From: Roseomonas sp. | GTDB taxonomy: Bacteria > Pseudomonadota > Alphaproteobacteria > Acetobacterales > Acetobacteraceae | Length of the DNA: 64,000 nucleotides | Reading direction: 5' to 3' | Assembly (NCBI GenBank): GCA_020249465.1 | Contig: JADCFP010000016.1 | Span: 1-64,000, forward strand | Part shown: one piece after another, positions 8,815-16,334 of the stretch | How the letters are laid out: each line of letters starts with the position of its first letter | Position numbering within the stretch: position 1 is the first letter of the stretch | Position numbers and translations under genes: made by a program | The notes under the pieces: generated by a model | Database searches by the model: none | Seen by the model: the letters and a program-made list of their open reading frames with translations, nothing else | What the model was told of the DNA's origin: nothing

Positions 8815-9156
8815 TTAGCGCCCCGGCGTCCAGGCTTCGTAATCGCCGCCGCGGCTTGCCGCCGGGTTCACCGGGCGCCAGGCCTCAGCGGTGCCGGTCA
8901 TATTGGGGCGGTGTTCCTTCTGCCAGGGGCGACGCGGCGCGTCTTCGGGCAGCGGGCTTTCAGTGGTGTGGTGCAGCCAGCCCCACCATTCCGCCGGCAC
9001 GGCGGAGGCTTGCGCTTCCTTCGCGAACAGCACGCGGCGCATGGGCCGGCCATAGGAATCGCGCCGACCGCGCGCTTCCCAATAGGTATTCCCAAAGCGG
9101 TCCTGACCAACCTGCCGGCTGGTGAGGCGAATGAAGAGCGTATTGAGCAACTGCAT
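8815..9156 (-). CDS. NADH:ubiquinone oxidoreductase accessory subunit, NDUFA12 family
   Basis: A 113-residue protein with the NDUFA12/B17.2 signature: RLTSRQVGQDRFGNTYWEA near the N-terminus, a PAEWWGWLHHT segment, and the C-terminal WQKEHRPNMTGT plus GGDYEAW. It is a peripheral subunit of alphaproteobacterial and mitochondrial complex I on the cytoplasmic arm. The ATG at 9156 (MQLLNTLF) is preferred; a TTG six codons upstream is in frame but gives a longer N-terminus than usual. It is the first gene of a four-gene operon with mlaD, the 74-residue protein and DUF2155. Confidence 0.9.
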   Translation of the reverse strand: MQLLNTLFIRLTSRQVGQDRFGNTYWEARGRRDSYGRPMRRVLFAKEAQASAVPAEWWGWLHHTTESPLPEDAPRRPWQKEHRPNMTGTAEAWRPVNPAASRGGDYEAWTPGR

Positions 9157-9240
9157 GGCGGCTTCCCGGAGCAAGCAAAAGGAAATGTATCATCGCACAG
9201 CCGCGCGGGTCACGCAAAAGCTAAGCGCGGGCCAAGCTAT

Positions 9241-9256
9241 CCACAGGATATTGTGG
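9241..9256. promoter_or_regulatory. NrdR-box-like palindrome upstream of the RNR-derived gene
   Basis: CCACAGGATATTGTGG is an inverted repeat (CCACA/TGTGG arms, six-base centre) of 16 bp, the length and layout of NrdR boxes (consensus about ACACWATATATWGTGT; by eye 12 of 16 positions fit). It lies 66 bp before the TSCPD gene start and just upstream of a TAAATA -10-like hexamer at 9277-9282. An alternative reading is a DnaA box, since CTATCCACA at 9237-9245 differs by one base from TTATCCACA. No second box at the usual helical spacing is evident, which weakens the NrdR reading. Confidence 0.4.
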
Positions 9257-9321
9257 GTCCAACCCCGAAAAACCACTAAATAAGGCTTCTCAGGCTTTCG
9301 AGTCGCGCCTAGCATAGCCTC

Positions 9322-10818
9322 ATGGCTGGAATAGTCGGAACCATCTGGGCTGGGGTTGCGCTGCGGCGCTTGAAGGCGGGGGCGGATCCTGATGCTCCGC
9401 CGCGCGCTGTCGCCATTCCCGCGCCTTGGGAAGATGAAGCCGGGGAGGCGCTGGCGGCGCTCGCCCCGGGCGGTGGCCCGGCCACGCTGCCAAGCGTGGC
9501 GGAAGCCTGGATTCAACGCCTCATGCTGCGCGGGCGGCGCCTTGGCCTGCTGGATGGCGCCGATGCGGCGGAAAGCCTGGCCGCCGGGCTGCGCGCCCTG
9601 ATCCTGGCCCGACGCGGCGCGCCGGGCGCCGAGATCTGGCGCGATACGCGGGGTGAGGGGCGTTTTGTGCTCAACCTGCCGGCCTTTTTGGATGGCGCAG
9701 GGGGTTTTGATGCGCCGGCCTATCGCGCGGCCTGTGCGCTTGCGGTGCAAACCCTTGATATTTCGGGCCATGGCAAGGCGGAAAGCCTGCGGCTTGGCTT
9801 TGCCGATCTGGCAGGTTTACTGGCCGGTTTCGGCCTTCCCTATGACAGCCATGAGGCATGCGATGTCGCCGCCGCCATTGCCGGGCTGACACGCGGCGCG
9901 GCTGAGGCAGAATCTGGCCGGCTCGCGACCCGTTTTGGTGCGCGCCATGCGGTCGCTCTGATCTGCCCGACGCCGCCTGAGGAAACCGCCATTCCGGGTC
10001 TTGCCAAGGCAGCGCGTGCGGCCTTGGCGGCGGCAGCGGCTTCGCCCGGGCTTCGCCATCGCGGCTGCATCGCCCTCGCACCCGCCGACGCGGTGGAAGC
10101 CCTGCTCGGCGCGGAAAGCGCTGGCATTGCGCCCGCCCCGGCGGCAAGCCGCCCGGCGCGTGGCGAGGATGGGCGCATCACGCAAGTGCCAACCCGCGCG
10201 GCGGAGCGCGCGGGTGGCGACGCCGCCTGGTTGCTGGCGCCGGTGACGCCGCAGGCCCGGCGCGCCATGGAAGCGGCAGTGATGCCCTTCCTGGATGCGC
10301 CGCCACCGGCCATGCCGGCACCGGCCGATCTGCCCGAAGCGCGCCGCGCTGCGCCAAGGCCGATCCATGCGCCGATCAGCCGTTGCTGGCGCGTTTCCAT
10401 CGCCGGCAGCCGCGTGGCACTCCGCGCTGTTGAAGATGACCGCGGCCATTTGCGGGAGGTTTCCTTCTCCCTCCCTCGTGAAGCGGCGATGACTCGCGCC
10501 TTGATGGAAGCGCTCGCCCAGGCAGTATCACTTGGCCTCGCGCAGGGCGTGCCCTTGGCAAGCTTCGTCAATGCCTATGCCTATGCGCCCGGCCATGGTG
10601 GCGCGGTGGAAGGCGATGCGGGCATTCGCCGCGCAACTTCCGTGCTGGATTGGGCGTTTCGGCGGCTGGCGCGCGATTATTTGGGGCGCGAGGATCTGCC
10701 CGATCCGGTGGAAGAAGAAACGCTGCAGCCGCGCGCTGCGGTGCTGCCCTTGCTTCCCTTGGAATTGCCGGCGCATCCTTCTCCACGCATGCGCCGCCAC
10801 TTGCGCCCGGCGGCGTGA
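9322..10818 (+). CDS. TSCPD-domain protein derived from ribonucleotide reductase
   Basis: A 498-residue protein made of pieces that align by eye with the C-terminal half of class II (NrdJ-type) ribonucleotide reductase. Residues 114-190 match the end of the catalytic barrel: FVLNLPAFLDG, then RLGFADLAGLLAGFGLPYDS. Residues ~354-460 match the TSCPD domain (WRVSIAGSRVALRA to ATSVLDWAFRRLARDYLGR). No PCGE-type radical-site cysteine motif and no C-terminal redox cysteine pair are present, so it should not reduce ribonucleotides. The middle (200-350) is Ala/Pro-rich and unrecognised. It may bind nucleotides or regulate the true reductase; that is inference. It has its own upstream region with an NrdR-like palindrome. 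Confidence 0.78.
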   Translation: MAGIVGTIWAGVALRRLKAGADPDAPPRAVAIPAPWEDEAGEALAALAPGGGPATLPSVAEAWIQRLMLRGRRLGLLDGADAAESLAAGLRALILARRGAPGAEIWRDTRGEGRFVLNLPAFLDGAGGFDAPAYRAACALAVQTLDISGHGKAESLRLGFADLAGLLAGFGLPYDSHEACDVAAAIAGLTRGAAEAESGRLATRFGARHAVALICPTPPEETAIPGLAKAARAALAAAAASPGLRHRGCIALAPADAVEALLGAESAGIAPAPAASRPARGEDGRITQVPTRAAERAGGDAAWLLAPVTPQARRAMEAAVMPFLDAPPPAMPAPADLPEARRAAPRPIHAPISRCWRVSIAGSRVALRAVEDDRGHLREVSFSLPREAAMTRALMEALAQAVSLGLAQGVPLASFVNAYAYAPGHGGAVEGDAGIRRATSVLDWAFRRLARDYLGREDLPDPVEEETLQPRAAVLPLLPLELPAHPSPRMRRHLRPAA

Positions 10819-10840
10819 AGGTGCCACGAAAAGGATTAGG

Positions 10841-11308
10841 ATGATGGCCGGTAAAATCGAAGCGAAGCTTGCTGCCCTTGGCATTGTCTTGCCAACACCC
10901 GCGGCACCGATTGCGAATTATATCCCCTTCAATATCAGCGGAAAGCTGGTGGTGGTCTCCGGCCAGGTGCCGGTGCGTGATGGCAAGATTGCCTATACCG
11001 GCAAGCTGGGTGCGGGCGTTTCCATTGAGGTGGGTCGCGAAGCGGCGCGGCTTTGCTTCGTCAATCTGCTGGCGCAGTTGAAGGCCGCTGCGGGTGATTT
11101 GGACAACGTCACGCGCGTGGTGCGGCTTGGTGGCTTCATCGCTGCCCCTGCGGATTTCACGCAGCACGCTTTGGTGATGAATGGCGCTTCTGATCTGGCG
11201 GTTGAGGTATTCGGCGATGTTGGCCGCCATGCGCGGACAACTATTGGCGTGCCATCCCTGCCGGGTGATGCGGCAGTGGAAGTGGAAGGCATGTTTGAGA
11301 TCGCGTGA
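10841..11308 (+). CDS. RidA family protein (YjgF/YER057c/UK114)
   Basis: A 155-residue RidA-family protein. RidA enzymes hydrolyse reactive enamine/imine intermediates to ammonia and ketoacids. The Arg of the active site (HARTTIG) and the acidic residue of the following VEVEG strand are present, and GQVPVRDG lies early. AAGGA at 10831-10835 serves either ATG 10841 or ATG 10844. It follows the TSCPD gene by 22 bp, so the two may be co-transcribed. A paralogue of the same length is at 20241-20708. Confidence 0.88.
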   Translation: MMAGKIEAKLAALGIVLPTPAAPIANYIPFNISGKLVVVSGQVPVRDGKIAYTGKLGAGVSIEVGREAARLCFVNLLAQLKAAAGDLDNVTRVVRLGGFIAAPADFTQHALVMNGASDLAVEVFGDVGRHARTTIGVPSLPGDAAVEVEGMFEIA

Positions 11309-11335
11309 GGTGCGGGGATTGCGCTCCTTAGCCGC

Positions 11336-12517
11336 GTGACGACATCAAGGGGCATGACCAGCCCTGCTGAACTGACACTGACGCTACATCGCGCCATTGC
11401 CGAAATTCCGGCGCGTGACTGGGATGCCTGTGCGGGTAGCGACAATCCCTTTCTGAGCCATGCCTTTCTGTTGGCGTTGGAGGAAAGCGGCAGCGCAGTG
11501 GCGGAACGCGGCTGGTTGCCGCAACATGCGGTGTTGCGTGATGCTGCTGGGCGAATACTGGCTTGTGCGCCGGCCTATGCCAAATCCCATTCCCAGGGCG
11601 AATATGTCTTTGACCATGGCTGGGCCGATGCTTTGGAGCGCGCCGGTGGGGATTATTACCCAAAGCTGCAAGTCGCCGTGCCCTTCAGCCCCGTGCCTGG
11701 TCCGCGGCTTTTGCTGCATCCCGAAGCGGGCTTTGGGCCGGATGTTTTGGCGGGCGCCCTGGTGCAGGCCTGCAAGGGCATTGGTGCCTCATCTGTCCAC
11801 GCCACCTTTTGCACGGAAGCCGAATGGCGCGCCTTGGGTGACGCCGGCTGGCTGCAACGGCTTGGCACGCAATTCCATTGGGCCAATCCGGGCTATCGTG
11901 ATTTTGATGATTTCCTGGCTGCGCTGGCATCGCGGAAGCGGAAGGCGCTGAAGCGCGAAAGGCGCGATGTGCAGGCGGCAGGGCTCACGCTCCGCACGCT
12001 GCGCGGGGCAGAAATCACGCCGCGCCATTGGCAGGCATTTCATCGTTTCTACCGCGCCACGACGGACAAGAAATGGGGCCGCAGCGCCTATCTGACGCGG
12101 GCTTTTTGGCCGCTGCTTGGCGAAAGGCTCGGTGATCGCGTGCTGCTGATGGTGGCGGAACGGGATGGCGAGCCTGTCGCCGCCGCGCTTAACCTGATTG
12201 GGCGCGATGCGATTTATGGTCGCAATTGGGGCGCCATTGTGGATGTGCCCTTTTTGCATTTTGAGCTTTGCTATTACATGGCCATGGATTTCGCGATTGC
12301 GCACGGCATTCCACGCGTGGAAGCCGGCGCGCAGGGCGAACACAAAATCCAGCGCGGCTATTTGCCTGTGCCGACCTATTCCGCGCATTGGATCGCGCAT
12401 CCGGGGTTGTCCCGCGCGGTGGCTGAATTTCTGTCGCGCGAACGCCCGGCCATGGAACGCGAAATGTCGGCATTGGCGACGCTTTCCCCCTTTCGTCAGG
12501 TGGATGAGGGCGCGTGA
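11336..12517 (+). CDS. GNAT/FemAB-like acyltransferase (DUF482 type)
   Basis: About 393 residues if started at the GTG at 11336; an ATG at 11354 is also possible but its AAGGGG lies only one base away. It matches the FemAB/GNAT-like peptidogalycan biosynthesis family: an early WDACAGSDNPFLSHAFLLALE, a YYPKLQVAVPFSPVPGPRLL segment, the lysine/arginine-rich SRKRKALKRERR, and the late VEAGAQGEHKIQRGY. The usual length is about 380. It is probably a cytoplasmic acyl or aminoacyl transferase; the substrate is unknown. The stop overlaps the DMT transporter start (GTGA). Confidence 0.82.
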   Translation: MTTSRGMTSPAELTLTLHRAIAEIPARDWDACAGSDNPFLSHAFLLALEESGSAVAERGWLPQHAVLRDAAGRILACAPAYAKSHSQGEYVFDHGWADALERAGGDYYPKLQVAVPFSPVPGPRLLLHPEAGFGPDVLAGALVQACKGIGASSVHATFCTEAEWRALGDAGWLQRLGTQFHWANPGYRDFDDFLAALASRKRKALKRERRDVQAAGLTLRTLRGAEITPRHWQAFHRFYRATTDKKWGRSAYLTRAFWPLLGERLGDRVLLMVAERDGEPVAAALNLIGRDAIYGRNWGAIVDVPFLHFELCYYMAMDFAIAHGIPRVEAGAQGEHKIQRGYLPVPTYSAHWIAHPGLSRAVAEFLSRERPAMEREMSALATLSPFRQVDEGA

Positions 12518-13404
12518 CACAGGGCGCGCCGCGCATCGCCTATCTGCAATTGGCGGCATCCATGGCGCTGGTGGGCGCCAATGTCGCGGTGGCGAAATTG
12601 CTCGCCGAAGCGTTGCCCATTCCCATGATCGCCTTCCTGCGCTGCGTTTTGGCGGTGGCCTTGCTATGGCCCCTGGCGCGCCTGCTGGAAGCCGCGCCGA
12701 GGCCGGACGCTGCGGTGATGCAGAACCTCGCCTGGCAGGCGTTGTTTGGCACGGTAATCTACAATGCAGGATTGCTGGCGGGGTTGCGCCTGACCTCCGC
12801 CTTGGAAGGCGGGCTGGTTTTGGCAAGCTTGCCGGCGGTGGTCGCTTTGGGCAGCGCCTTCTGGTTGCGCGAACGCCTGACGCCGCCGCAATGGATCGCG
12901 GTCAGCCTCGCGGGTTTTGGCATGGCGGCGATGACAATTGCACGCAGCGCCGATCAGGCGACGGGGTCCGTTCTTGGCAATCTGCTGATCTTCGGCGGCG
13001 TGGTGGGCGAGGCGCTTTACGTGCTGCTGGCGCGGCGCATCTCGGGGCGGGTTGGGGTGATCACGGCAAGCCTTTGGATGCAGATATTCTCGGCCCTGAT
13101 GCTGGCACCTTTTGCGCTGCCGGATATTGCGCAGATTGCGGCCCTGGCCGATCCGCGCCTTGCGGCCTTGCTGGTGTTTCATAGCGTGACGGCGAGCGTG
13201 CTCTGCCTGCTGCTTTGGTATGCAGGGTTGAAGCGCGTTGGTGCGGGTGTCGCTGGCATTTTCACGGCCTTCCTCCCCGCGACCGCCGCTTTGGTTGCGG
13301 TGGTGATCTTGCAGGAAGCCTTCACCGCCATTCACGCCATTGGCTTTGCGCTGATGATGCTGAGTGTGCTGATCGCCACCTGGCCGCGCAGGGAAAGCGC
13401 ATGA
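12514..13404 (+). CDS. DMT-superfamily transporter (EamA domains)
   Basis: A 296-residue integral membrane protein with about ten hydrophobic segments in two EamA repeats, starting at a GTG that overlaps the previous stop by four bases. The second half shows the typical FHSVTASVLCLLLWYAGLKRVG and GIFTAFLPATAALVAVVILQE. Family members export or import small metabolites such as amino acids. The substrate is not predictable. It is coupled by overlap to both neighbours (12514-12517 and 13401-13404). Confidence 0.88.
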   Translation: MTQGAPRIAYLQLAASMALVGANVAVAKLLAEALPIPMIAFLRCVLAVALLWPLARLLEAAPRPDAAVMQNLAWQALFGTVIYNAGLLAGLRLTSALEGGLVLASLPAVVALGSAFWLRERLTPPQWIAVSLAGFGMAAMTIARSADQATGSVLGNLLIFGGVVGEALYVLLARRISGRVGVITASLWMQIFSALMLAPFALPDIAQIAALADPRLAALLVFHSVTASVLCLLLWYAGLKRVGAGVAGIFTAFLPATAALVAVVILQEAFTAIHAIGFALMMLSVLIATWPRRESA

Positions 13405-15410
13405 GGCCGTGGTTCGCGCAAAATCTGGGTCAATTTCGCCGCCAGACTCCGGCGCAAATCGCAGCATCCTTGGCCTATGAACAGGCGGCGCGCTTCGGCA
13501 CGCTGGAATTGAAGCAGCGCCATTCCTGGGAGGCCAGCGCGGCGCTGTTGCAGGATGCTTTGGCCGAAGGTGACGCTTCCTGGAACATCTTCATGGAATG
13601 CGATTTGCTGCGCCTGGAAAAACGCGCCGATGCCATTCTGCTGACGGATCGAGCGATCTTCGTCCTGGAATTCAAGATGGGCGCGCAGACGCCAGACCTG
13701 AACGATCTGCGCCAGACCGATAATTACGCCATGGATTTGCATGATTTCCACGCTGGCAGCCGTGGTGTGCCGATCATTCCGGTGTTAGTCGCCCCCACCG
13801 CGCCGCCGCGCGAGCCAGACCTGCCGCTATTCTGGCATGGCGTGGCGCCGGTCATGGTCGCCAATGGCGCCATGCTAAGGGATATTGTGGCGCGCGTGCA
13901 GGCGGCGATACCACGGCCCGCAACGTCGATTGACGCCAATGCCTGGGGGCATTCCGCCTATCGCCCCGTGCCAAGCGTCTTGGAAGCGGCGCGGCTTTTG
14001 TATCGGCGTAATGCCGTACCCGATATCGGCGCCACACGCGCCGATGCGCATAACCTGACCCGCACCACCGATGCCATTGCGCGCGTCATTGCGAAAGCAC
14101 GGGCAGAAGGCGGGCGCTATGTTGTCTTTGTGACGGGCATTCCTGGCGCGGGCAAGACGCTTTGCGGTCTCAATCTGGTCTTTGGCGCGCTGCGGGAATC
14201 AGGTGCTGCCTTTCTTTCCGGCAATGTGCCCCTGGTGACGGTATTGCGTGAAGCCTTGGCGCGTGATGCCGCGCCCCAGGGAGGCGCCGCCTTCCAGGCC
14301 GCCGAACGCGCCGCGCGCACCGCGCTGCAAAATGTCCATCGCTTTCTGGAACACCACGTGATCCATGCGCATGAAACACCCGAAGCCCGCATCATCGTAT
14401 TTGACGAAGCACAGCGCGCCTGGGATCAGGCGCAGGCAACGCGCGATGGTCAGCGTCGCAAAAGCCATTTGAGCCTCAGCGAACCCGCGCACACACTTGA
14501 AATCATGGCGCGGCATGATGGCTGGTCGGTGATTGTCGCGCTGATCGGCAATGGGCAGGAAATCAATACCGGTGAGGCCGGGCTTGCCGAATGGGGCCGC
14601 GTGATTGCCGCATCACCTTCCTGGCGCGCGGTCGCGGCGCGGCGTAGCACCACTGCCGATGATCCTGCGCAGTGTCTGGCGGAAGGCGCCGCGCCCTGGC
14701 TTGCCTTTGATGATGATCTTGATCTGCAAACGCCCATTCGCAGCCTGCGCAGCAGCAGGGGCACTGAATGGGTGGATGCCGTGTTGCAGGGTGATGCGCG
14801 CGCGGCGCGCGCCATTGCGGAAGCAACGCCGGAATTGCCCTATTACATCACGCGCGATGCCAAGGCCTGGCGCGCGGCCTTGCGCGCCCGCACCAGGGGC
14901 TTGCGCCGCGCTGGCCTGGTTGCTTCCGCCGGCGCGCGGCGCTTGCGGGCTGAGGGGCTTGGCGTACAGGTGCCCGATATTGCCGATTGGTTCCTGAAGC
15001 GCTGGCCGGATATCCGTTCTTCCGAAGCGCTGGAGACCTTCGCCACCGAATATGATTGCCAGGGGCTTGAATTGGATGTGGTCGGCCTCGCCTGGGGTGG
15101 TGATTTCCTGCGCCACGCCGGGCAATGGCGCGCAAGGCGCTTTGTTGGCCATCACTGGCAGATTGTGCGCGGGATTGAGGAGCAGCGCTATATCCTGAAC
15201 ACCTATCGCGTGCTGCTGACGCGCGCGCGGTATGAGACGATCATTTGGGTCCCGCCCGGTTCCGCCGCCGCTGACCCCTTTCACGATATCACGCGCCCGG
15301 CGGCCGAGATGGATGCGCTGGCTGATTTTCTGCTCGCCTCTGGCGCAAGGCCCCTTGAAGCGCTACCGAAACAGGCGGAACCCGCGCCCGAACTGGCGCA
15401 GCTTTTATGA
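13401..15410 (+). CDS. PD-(D/E)XK-like nuclease fused to DUF2075 (Schlafen-type) helicase domain
   Basis: A 669-residue protein starting at an ATG that overlaps the DMT stop. N-terminal part: D77 in RADAIL, E90-F-K92, then Q105-x3-Y109, the spacing of a PD-(D/E)XK nuclease with a RecB-type QxxxY motif. Middle: Walker A GIPGAGKT (246-253) and Walker B IIVFDEAQRAWD (D335-E336), typical of DUF2075. C-terminal: YDCQGLELDVVGLAW and NTYRVLLTRARYETIIWVP, motifs of a superfamily-1-like helicase. This layout would couple nucleic-acid cleavage to ATP-driven translocation; repair or anti-phage defence are both possible. No restriction or defence partner genes are adjacent. Confidence 0.8.
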   Translation: MRPWFAQNLGQFRRQTPAQIAASLAYEQAARFGTLELKQRHSWEASAALLQDALAEGDASWNIFMECDLLRLEKRADAILLTDRAIFVLEFKMGAQTPDLNDLRQTDNYAMDLHDFHAGSRGVPIIPVLVAPTAPPREPDLPLFWHGVAPVMVANGAMLRDIVARVQAAIPRPATSIDANAWGHSAYRPVPSVLEAARLLYRRNAVPDIGATRADAHNLTRTTDAIARVIAKARAEGGRYVVFVTGIPGAGKTLCGLNLVFGALRESGAAFLSGNVPLVTVLREALARDAAPQGGAAFQAAERAARTALQNVHRFLEHHVIHAHETPEARIIVFDEAQRAWDQAQATRDGQRRKSHLSLSEPAHTLEIMARHDGWSVIVALIGNGQEINTGEAGLAEWGRVIAASPSWRAVAARRSTTADDPAQCLAEGAAPWLAFDDDLDLQTPIRSLRSSRGTEWVDAVLQGDARAARAIAEATPELPYYITRDAKAWRAALRARTRGLRRAGLVASAGARRLRAEGLGVQVPDIADWFLKRWPDIRSSEALETFATEYDCQGLELDVVGLAWGGDFLRHAGQWRARRFVGHHWQIVRGIEEQRYILNTYRVLLTRARYETIIWVPPGSAAADPFHDITRPAAEMDALADFLLASGARPLEALPKQAEPAPELAQLL

Positions 15411-15417
15411 GGGCACC

Positions 15418-16287
15418 ATGCGCGCGCTGATCCTTCTGGCTATGCTTGTTCTGGCGCTGCCCGCTTGGGCACAGGAAATCAAGCTCGCTACATGGAATAT
15501 CGCCTGGCTCACCACCAAGCCCGCTGGTCATCCTGACCTGCCGCGTGACCTCACCACCCGGACCGAGCAGGATTTTGCGCGGCTGCGCACCTATGCGGAA
15601 AGGCTGGCGGCTGATGTGATTGCGTTGCAGGAAGTGGATGGCCCCTTGGCGGCGGCGCGCGTTTTTGATGCCACCGCCTATGATTTCCACTTCCCGGCGG
15701 AAAGTGATGTGCAGCGTGCGGGCTTCGCTTGGCGTAAGGGGCTTCACGTCACGCGCAATCCGGACCTGATGGCGCTTGATCTTCGCCCGACCGCGCGGCG
15801 GTCGCTCCGGCGCGGTGCGGATATCACTTTGCATGGTGCCAATGGCGCGCGCTTGCGGCTGCTGTCGATTCATCTGGATGGTGGTTGTTCGCAAGGTTCC
15901 ATACGTCAGCCCAATAGCAGCGATTGTCAAAGCCTCGGCCAGCAGGCGCAAATTCTGGCAGAATGGATTACCGAACGGCGCCGCGAGAATATGCCCTTCG
16001 TGATTCTGGGTGATTTCAATCGGCGTTTTTCGCGCGATGATGACATGCTGTCCACGCTGAACGCCGCATCGCCCATGCGCCGTGCGACAGAAGGCTTTTC
16101 CAACCCCTGCTGGAGCCGCGACGGCCAGGGGCGCGCCTTCATTGACCATATTCTGCTTGGCCTACGGGCGGCGGATTGGCTGATCAAGGATAGTTTTCGT
16201 GTCTTTTCCTATGGGGAACGCGATCCCGCCTTGCGTGATGTGATCAGCGATCATTGCCCGATTTCGGTCCGGCTGCAGCTGCCCTGA
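15418..16287 (+). CDS. exported endonuclease/exonuclease/phosphatase-family protein
   Basis: A 289-residue protein with a signal peptide (MRALILLAMLVLALPAWAQ, cleavage near 18-19) and an EEP fold. The early KLATWNIAW strand, then VIALQEVDG (metal-binding Glu), FVILGDFNRRF (Asp-x-Asn), and the C-terminal ISDHCPISV (Asp-His) are all in order, so the active site is complete. It could be a periplasmic or secreted nuclease or phosphodiesterase. GAGGG at 15409-15413 precedes the ATG. It follows the nuclease-helicase gene by seven bases. Confidence 0.87.
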   Translation: MRALILLAMLVLALPAWAQEIKLATWNIAWLTTKPAGHPDLPRDLTTRTEQDFARLRTYAERLAADVIALQEVDGPLAAARVFDATAYDFHFPAESDVQRAGFAWRKGLHVTRNPDLMALDLRPTARRSLRRGADITLHGANGARLRLLSIHLDGGCSQGSIRQPNSSDCQSLGQQAQILAEWITERRRENMPFVILGDFNRRFSRDDDMLSTLNAASPMRRATEGFSNPCWSRDGQGRAFIDHILLGLRAADWLIKDSFRVFSYGERDPALRDVISDHCPISVRLQLP

Positions 16288-16334
16288 AATCCGCTATGGG
16301 CGAGGGGCAGCGCCCGTGCCATGCTCCCCCCCCC

